Shown: in pieces, positions 14,157 through 17,587 of the stretch
Numbering within the stretch: the stretch's first letter is position 1
How the letters are laid out: every line of letters starts with the position of its first letter
Origin: Nitrospirota bacterium
GTDB lineage: Bacteria; Nitrospirota; Thermodesulfovibrionia; Thermodesulfovibrionales; Magnetobacteriaceae
Direction of reading: 5' to 3'
Assembly (NCBI GenBank): GCA_015233265.1
Contig: JADFXZ010000031.1
Location: 1 to 17,587 of the forward strand
Length of the DNA stretch: 17,587 bases
Made by a program: the position numbers and the translations under genes
The notes under the pieces: generated by a model
The model's input: the letters and a program-made list of their open reading frames with translations, nothing else
Told to the model about the DNA's origin: nothing
Databases searched by the model: none

Positions 14157-15208
14157 CTATTACCCTCCTTATTAACACTTTCAGTAGTTAAATTCTTCTT
14201 CATTATATCAGCCTCCAGATTGGCAGGATTGGTCGAGTATACGAGAATAGTTATTCTACGGTTTCTCGGGTCATTGGGATTTTCTTTTATCAGCGGCTGT
14301 GTTGCGGCAAATCCAGCCACTCTTGACAAATCATCCGGGCTGATACCGTCAGCCTCAAGTTCCTTTCGGGCAGCCGATGCCCTGTCCGTAGAGAGTTCCC
14401 AGTTCGTATACCTGCTTGACGAATACACAAGGGCGTCAGTGTGGCCCTCTATCGAGAGCTTTACGTTTTTGAGCGTCTTAATGTCTGTGGCGATTATATG
14501 GAGCAGCCTCTTTGCATCTAACATCAGCTCAGGGCTGCCGAGGGCGAACATAGGTTTTCCAGTCTTGTCAATCAGAGATATTCTTATACCGCCCTCCACT
14601 ACATCTATCAGCACCTGGTCTTTCAGTTCGGAATTCCTTTCGCCTATTTCTTTTTTCAGATTCTCGCCTATATCTTTTTTCAGCTTCTCTTTGAACTGCT
14701 CAGCGCCTATCGAGGCAGCCTCTTTTATTTTCTCTTCAACATCTTTGAGTTCTTTTTGAAGGCTCTGCCTCATTTTCTCCAGCTTCTCCAAGTCCGCAGG
14801 TGCGGAGTCCTTGAGCTTCTCTTCGACCTTTTCTAACTGTTTTAACAACTTTTCCTTGAGCTTTTCAAGGGCCGCCGTCCCGTCTGCCGCGCCTGGGCCA
14901 TCCGATGAGGCGCCTTCTATAGTATCAGTTATGTCGTCCTTTGGATACTTGGTGACAGTTGAGTCAACTACATCTTTACCCTTTCCTACAAAGTTCATCG
15001 ATAGGGCGTCAAACATGCTCACATTTTTAAAATACGTCGAAAGCTGCAACTTTTTTGTCGGAGAGGTCATATTAAGCAGCCACATCAGGAGGAAAAACGC
15101 CATCATTGCCGTAACAAAATCCGCATACGCTACCTTCCACGAGCCGCCGTGTGCGCCGCCGTGCCCACCCTTCTTCTTTTTCTTTATGATTATGTTTTGA
15201 CCTTTCAT
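14153..15208 (-). CDS. motB: Flagellar motor stator protein MotB, with long coiled-coil linker
   Basis: The 351-residue stator subunit anchors MotA to peptidoglycan and carries the ion path. The N terminus is very basic and Gly/His-rich (residues 1-22), followed by one membrane helix, VAYADFVTAMMAFFLLMWLL (26-45), containing the essential ion-binding Asp30. The C-terminal OmpA-like peptidoglycan-binding domain shows IEGHTDA (253-259), ELSTDRA (271-277) and NRRI (316-319). Between them residues about 113-190 form a Lys/Glu-rich coiled coil, clearly longer than the E. coli linker (total 308 residues there). The residues next to Asp30 suggest a proton rather than sodium motor, but this is not proven. 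It lies 18 bp after motA on the same strand and overlaps the STAS-like gene by 4 bp. Identification is firm. Confidence 0.92.
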   Translation of the reverse strand: MKGQNIIIKKKKKGGHGGAHGGSWKVAYADFVTAMMAFFLLMWLLNMTSPTKKLQLSTYFKNVSMFDALSMNFVGKGKDVVDSTVTKYPKDDITDTIEGASSDGPGAADGTAALEKLKEKLLKQLEKVEEKLKDSAPADLEKLEKMRQSLQKELKDVEEKIKEAASIGAEQFKEKLKKDIGENLKKEIGERNSELKDQVLIDVVEGGIRISLIDKTGKPMFALGSPELMLDAKRLLHIIATDIKTLKNVKLSIEGHTDALVYSSSRYTNWELSTDRASAARKELEADGISPDDLSRVAGFAATQPLIKENPNDPRNRRITILVYSTNPANLEADIMKKNLTTESVNKEGNR

Positions 15209-15226
15209 GGCCTGATTATGTCCAGA

Positions 15227-16075
15227 TTATTTTCTAACCGCGGACTCAAGTTCCGAAAATGTCGGCCTATCCAGCCCTGGGATTGCCCTCCTGCCAGACT
15301 CTACCGCTATCTGCGGCGCTGCCCCGCCAACAAAGGCCACCAATGCAGTCTTGATTACGTAAAACATAATTTCACCTTCTTTGACCTTTACTTCAAGATT
15401 CGCCGCTATCGGCCCTACAAATCCATAACACAATAAAATGCCCAAAAAAGTACCCACAAGGGCAGATCCGATGCTGTGTCCCAATACTGTGGGCGGCTCT
15501 GCAATTTTCTCCATCGTCAGAACAACACCAAGCACCGCCGCCACTATACCAAACCCGGGCAAGGCATCACCCATCTTCTGAATTGCAGTCACCGGCAGCA
15601 TCTCCTCATGTGCGTTGGCCTCAATGTCTATGTCCAGCAAGTCCGCCAACTCATGTGGCGGCATATTGGTCGTTATTATGACCTTTAAATTATCGCAGAT
15701 AAAGCGCATCGCGTGATGGTTCGATATAACGCTCTTATACTTTGAGAACAATGGGCTTTTCTCCGGCTCTTCCACATCATTCTCTATAGATATCAGGCCC
15801 TCTTTTCTCACCTTGGAAAATACAATAAACAGTAGTGCCAACATCTCCAAATATTCTTTTTTAGTAGCCCCGGCCTCTTTCGTTATAGATGACAGGCTCG
15901 ATAACACACCCTTAACCACCTTCATTGGTGACCCTACTACCAATGAGCCGGACGCCGCCCCGAATATTATCAGCAGCTCAGGGGGATTTAACAGCGTTGC
16001 AACATTCCCGTGCTCAATCAAAAACCCACCTAAAATAGCCCCTATGACCATGAGCATACCCACTATTACTGTCAT
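15227..16075 (-). CDS. motA: Flagellar motor stator protein MotA
   Basis: The 282-residue inner-membrane protein forms the stator ring that turns the flagellar rotor. Four membrane helices are visible: two at the N terminus (2-20 and about 33-50) and two near 173-190 and 202-223. The large cytoplasmic loop keeps the charged pair that contacts FliG, R90 and E98 (SKVRKEGLISIE), at the same positions as in E. coli MotA. The functionally important prolines are also kept: P173 in LPGFG and P222 in VGPIAANLE. Length is near the E. coli protein (295). The ATG has GGTGAG eight bases upstream. It follows pilZ by 69 bp, and a possible 13-codon ORF ends one base before its ATG. Identification is firm. 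Confidence 0.94.
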   Translation of the reverse strand: MTVIVGMLMVIGAILGGFLIEHGNVATLLNPPELLIIFGAASGSLVVGSPMKVVKGVLSSLSSITKEAGATKKEYLEMLALLFIVFSKVRKEGLISIENDVEEPEKSPLFSKYKSVISNHHAMRFICDNLKVIITTNMPPHELADLLDIDIEANAHEEMLPVTAIQKMGDALPGFGIVAAVLGVVLTMEKIAEPPTVLGHSIGSALVGTFLGILLCYGFVGPIAANLEVKVKEGEIMFYVIKTALVAFVGGAAPQIAVESGRRAIPGLDRPTFSELESAVRK

Positions 16076-16076
16076 T

Positions 16077-16118
16077 TCAGATTCTCACCACCGTATTATC
16101 ATTTTTGGTTTCTTTCAT
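16077..16118 (-). CDS. Possible 13-codon leader ORF before motA
   Basis: MKETKNDNTVVRI is encoded from the ATG at 16118, with GGAG seven bases upstream (16129-16126 on the minus strand). Its TGA ends one base before the motA ATG (TGA-A-ATG), a layout suited to translational coupling. Such short ORFs also arise by chance, and no attenuator structure was found. Confidence 0.25.
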   Translation of the reverse strand: MKETKNDNTVVRI

Positions 16119-16144
16119 TAAGATGCTCCATATTCTTATTGGCA

Positions 16145-16930
16145 TTAAGCCCCTTTGTCCTTGTAGACCAGATCCCGTTGTTTTCTCATTATCTCACGCT
16201 GCCTGTTCAGCGTATATCGAATTATCTCATCCCTAACATCTTCCTCGACATTTGTGAAATTAATAGAGACCTCGCAATCACCGTTTGAAAGACATGCCGT
16301 CATAACAACATGCCCATAAACTACCAGCCCAACCGGCGGGGAAGACGGAAGCAGCATCTTTACCTCGACTAAATCACCTTTCACAAATTGAGTGCGGCAC
16401 GCAAGGCGTATACCGGAGGCACTTATGTTGACATCCTTTTCTTCGGCGTCCACCAGCCCCTCCTTTTGCAGCGACAGCTTGTCCAGCACCAAGCCAAGCT
16501 TCATATCGATGTCAAGGAGCATCTTCCAAAGCACCGGAGAGACTGTCTCGTCCGGAATGTCTACGCTATAGCTCCTTAAATTCGACATCTCTTTGCCAAA
16601 TTCCGAGATAATCTTAGATTTCCTGGCAGTAGATTTCCCATTGATCTTCTTTACAACTATCGACAGGCTGTCATCCACCCGGAAAAAATCGCGCTGCTCA
16701 GTGCCAAGCAGCCGTAGCCGCACCTCAGAACCCTCAACAAGCGCGACCTCTGTGAAGTAATCCACGGAATCAGTCGATACCGTCACATGCTGCCCTTTTC
16801 TTAAATGCTCGGCTATTACGCTGTCAGATCCTAACACTATAATATCCCCTTCTACGGAAGACACTGTCGTCTCGTAGCGCTCAACCTTTGGGACTAACTT
16901 GCATATCACTGCCTCGCCATTTACCAGCAA
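16145..16930 (-). CDS. PilZ-domain c-di-GMP-binding protein (YcgR-like)
   Basis: The 261-residue cytosolic protein begins with a YcgR-type N-terminal beta domain (about 1-78), then has both c-di-GMP-binding motifs of PilZ: RDFFR (R80 and R84) and NISASG (168-173). PilZ/YcgR proteins bind c-di-GMP and act on the stator or rotor to slow swimming. Between the two motifs there are about 83 residues, far more than the short spacer of a typical PilZ, including a likely helix, MLLDIDMKLGLVLDKL (137-152), with heptad-like spacing. The start is TTG, supported by AGGAG six bases upstream (16941-16937). Minus-strand TTGACA (16996-16991) and TTGACT (16983-16978) could be -35 boxes, but no good -10 box follows. 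First gene of the motor operon, so c-di-GMP control of these stators is the natural reading. Confidence 0.87.
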   Translation of the reverse strand: MLVNGEAVICKLVPKVERYETTVSSVEGDIIVLGSDSVIAEHLRKGQHVTVSTDSVDYFTEVALVEGSEVRLRLLGTEQRDFFRVDDSLSIVVKKINGKSTARKSKIISEFGKEMSNLRSYSVDIPDETVSPVLWKMLLDIDMKLGLVLDKLSLQKEGLVDAEEKDVNISASGIRLACRTQFVKGDLVEVKMLLPSSPPVGLVVYGHVVMTACLSNGDCEVSINFTNVEEDVRDEIIRYTLNRQREIMRKQRDLVYKDKGA

Positions 16931-17062
16931 CGTGTTCTCCTGCCTTTTCTATAGATACACGCACGTACATTAACAAAAGTCAAGTTTTATTGTCAATACA
17001 CCCGAATTACTAATTGTAAATAAAAGATTTGATCTAAATAATAAAATTGCCTTGTTCCTCAG

Positions 17063-17093
17063 CCGGCCAAAAAGTAACGGACAATCAGGCCGG
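17063..17093. repeat. 6-bp inverted repeat at the end of the methyltransferase gene
   Basis: CCGGCC (17063-17068) and GGCCGG (17088-17093) flank 19 bases and overlap the stop of the minus-strand gene. An ATTTTATTA stretch lies about 15 bases further on. This is only a weak terminator candidate. Confidence 0.25.
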
Positions 17094-17587
17094 ATAAACT
17101 GTCTTAATGATTTCATCTGGGTTTGCGTCCCATTTCAGGGGCGTATCAGATATTTTCTGTGCAAGGCATACCGAACTCATATATCCTAACTGGTGTTCCA
17201 AGTCATAGAATTGCCTTGCGCATAGACTTGGTACGACAAAGCATCTCTCACCCATGCCTGATTGCAGGATTTCAAACCCTGAGTATTTATTAAAAATGGA
17301 GTGCCACGAGTGTTCACTGAACCTGAAATAATCCCACGGCTCGTCATGTACGGGCCAGCTCTGGTGCGTTTGAGTCATTACGAGTCCGCCTGATTTCAAG
17401 ACTTTATTGATTTCTACGGCAACAACCCAAGGCATCAGCAAGTGTTCAAACACGGAATACGAACAAACAATGTCGAACTTATCAGCAGGAAAGTGCGAGG
17501 ACAATCTGTGGGCATCGCCTGTGACATCGACATTTTCACCAGCTGCGATGTCAAACCCCGTGTAGTTCAGGCCCTTGTGAAACATAT
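17085..17587 (-). CDS. Class I SAM-dependent methyltransferase (methyltransferase type 11-like), 5' end outside window
   Basis: At least 166 residues are visible. They read YTGFDIAAGENVDVTGDAH, then DKFDIVCSYSVFEHL, PWVVAVEINKVLKSGG and PWDYFRFSEHSWHSIF. This is the second half of a Rossmann methyltransferase: the acidic strand-2 region, the motif around the GDAH aspartate, the FDIV...VFEHL strand 4, and the LKSGG turn. The glycine-rich SAM loop is missing because it lies upstream, beyond the window. The methionine at 17585 is therefore probably internal. Such proteins near polysaccharide genes often methylate sugars or lipids, but the substrate is unknown. The gene ends at TGA (17087-17085), about 155 bp before pilZ on the same strand, with no clear terminator between. 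Confidence 0.8.
   Translation of the reverse strand, partial: MFHKGLNYTGFDIAAGENVDVTGDAHRLSSHFPADKFDIVCSYSVFEHLLMPWVVAVEINKVLKSGGLVMTQTHQSWPVHDEPWDYFRFSEHSWHSIFNKYSGFEILQSGMGERCFVVPSLCARQFYDLEHQLGYMSSVCLAQKISDTPLKWDANPDEIIKTVYPA

Noticed and set aside
14220..15200. Plus-strand frames of 179 and 129 codons across motB
   Set aside because: They are Ser/Phe-rich antisense products of the Lys/Glu-rich coiled-coil codons; MotB is unmistakable on the other strand.
14154..15208. Shared N-terminal MKGQ of MotB and the STAS-like protein as a sign of gene duplication
   Set aside because: Only four residues with different codons; the rest of the two proteins is unrelated.
1..17587. tRNA, rRNA or a known riboswitch
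   Set aside because: Intergenic stretches were read for these and none showed a cloverleaf with a CCA-type acceptor end or a recognisable conserved riboswitch core. Covariance-model searches could not be run.

Overview
The window looks like a chromosomal segment of a flagellated, Gram-negative-type bacterium. It carries motA/motB, a c-di-GMP-binding PilZ protein, a PPi-dependent phosphofructokinase and surface-sugar enzymes. Gene content and style fit a deep-branching lineage such as Nitrospirota, but nothing here fixes the taxon; that is inference. GTG and TTG starts are common (the pfkB-type kinase, NACHT, dehydrogenase and PilZ genes), and TAG is used as a normal stop.

Left end (1-2143). 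On the minus strand an SpsF-type cytidylyltransferase overlaps the first 30 codons of a radical SAM protein that runs off the edge. On the plus strand there is an undescribed 50-codon ORF with a full promoter and a strong Shine-Dalgarno (SD) site, then a PfkB-family sugar-phosphate kinase.

Defence gene (2223-5342). A single-chain restriction-modification enzyme (nuclease, N6-adenine methylase and specificity domain) is cut in two by one in-frame amber codon at 4002. Its specificity part also holds a 16-residue tandem duplication. A hairpin terminator separates it from the convergent PPi-phosphofructokinase gene.

Middle (5458-9325). On the minus strand lie pfp, then a YfcE-type phosphodiesterase downstream of an Hsp20 gene. 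A 178-bp imperfect inverted repeat with three internal hairpins, resembling a MITE or paired REP element, sits between pfp and the phosphodiesterase. A decayed integrase-type transposase and about 570 bp with no recognised gene follow.

AT-rich NACHT gene (9326-10525). It encodes three membrane segments plus a complete-looking P-loop NACHT core and then stops, with no C-terminal sensor region. A 127-bp inverted-repeat element begins 30 bp after its stop. This is most likely a truncated, or unusually minimal, membrane-linked anti-phage STAND protein.

Sugar-type cassette (10700-13789). Four plus-strand genes overlap by 8-11 bp: a 2-hydroxyacid dehydrogenase, an NAD-dependent epimerase/dehydratase, a cyclase-family metal hydrolase and a HAD phosphatase. 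They look like one pathway for an unidentified surface-sugar or acid precursor.

Motor operon (13803-16930, minus strand). The order is pilZ, a possible 13-codon leader, motA, motB, and a SpoIIAA/STAS-like gene joined to motB by an ATGA overlap. This suggests c-di-GMP input and a STAS-like partner at the flagellar stator. The window ends in a partial SAM-dependent methyltransferase.
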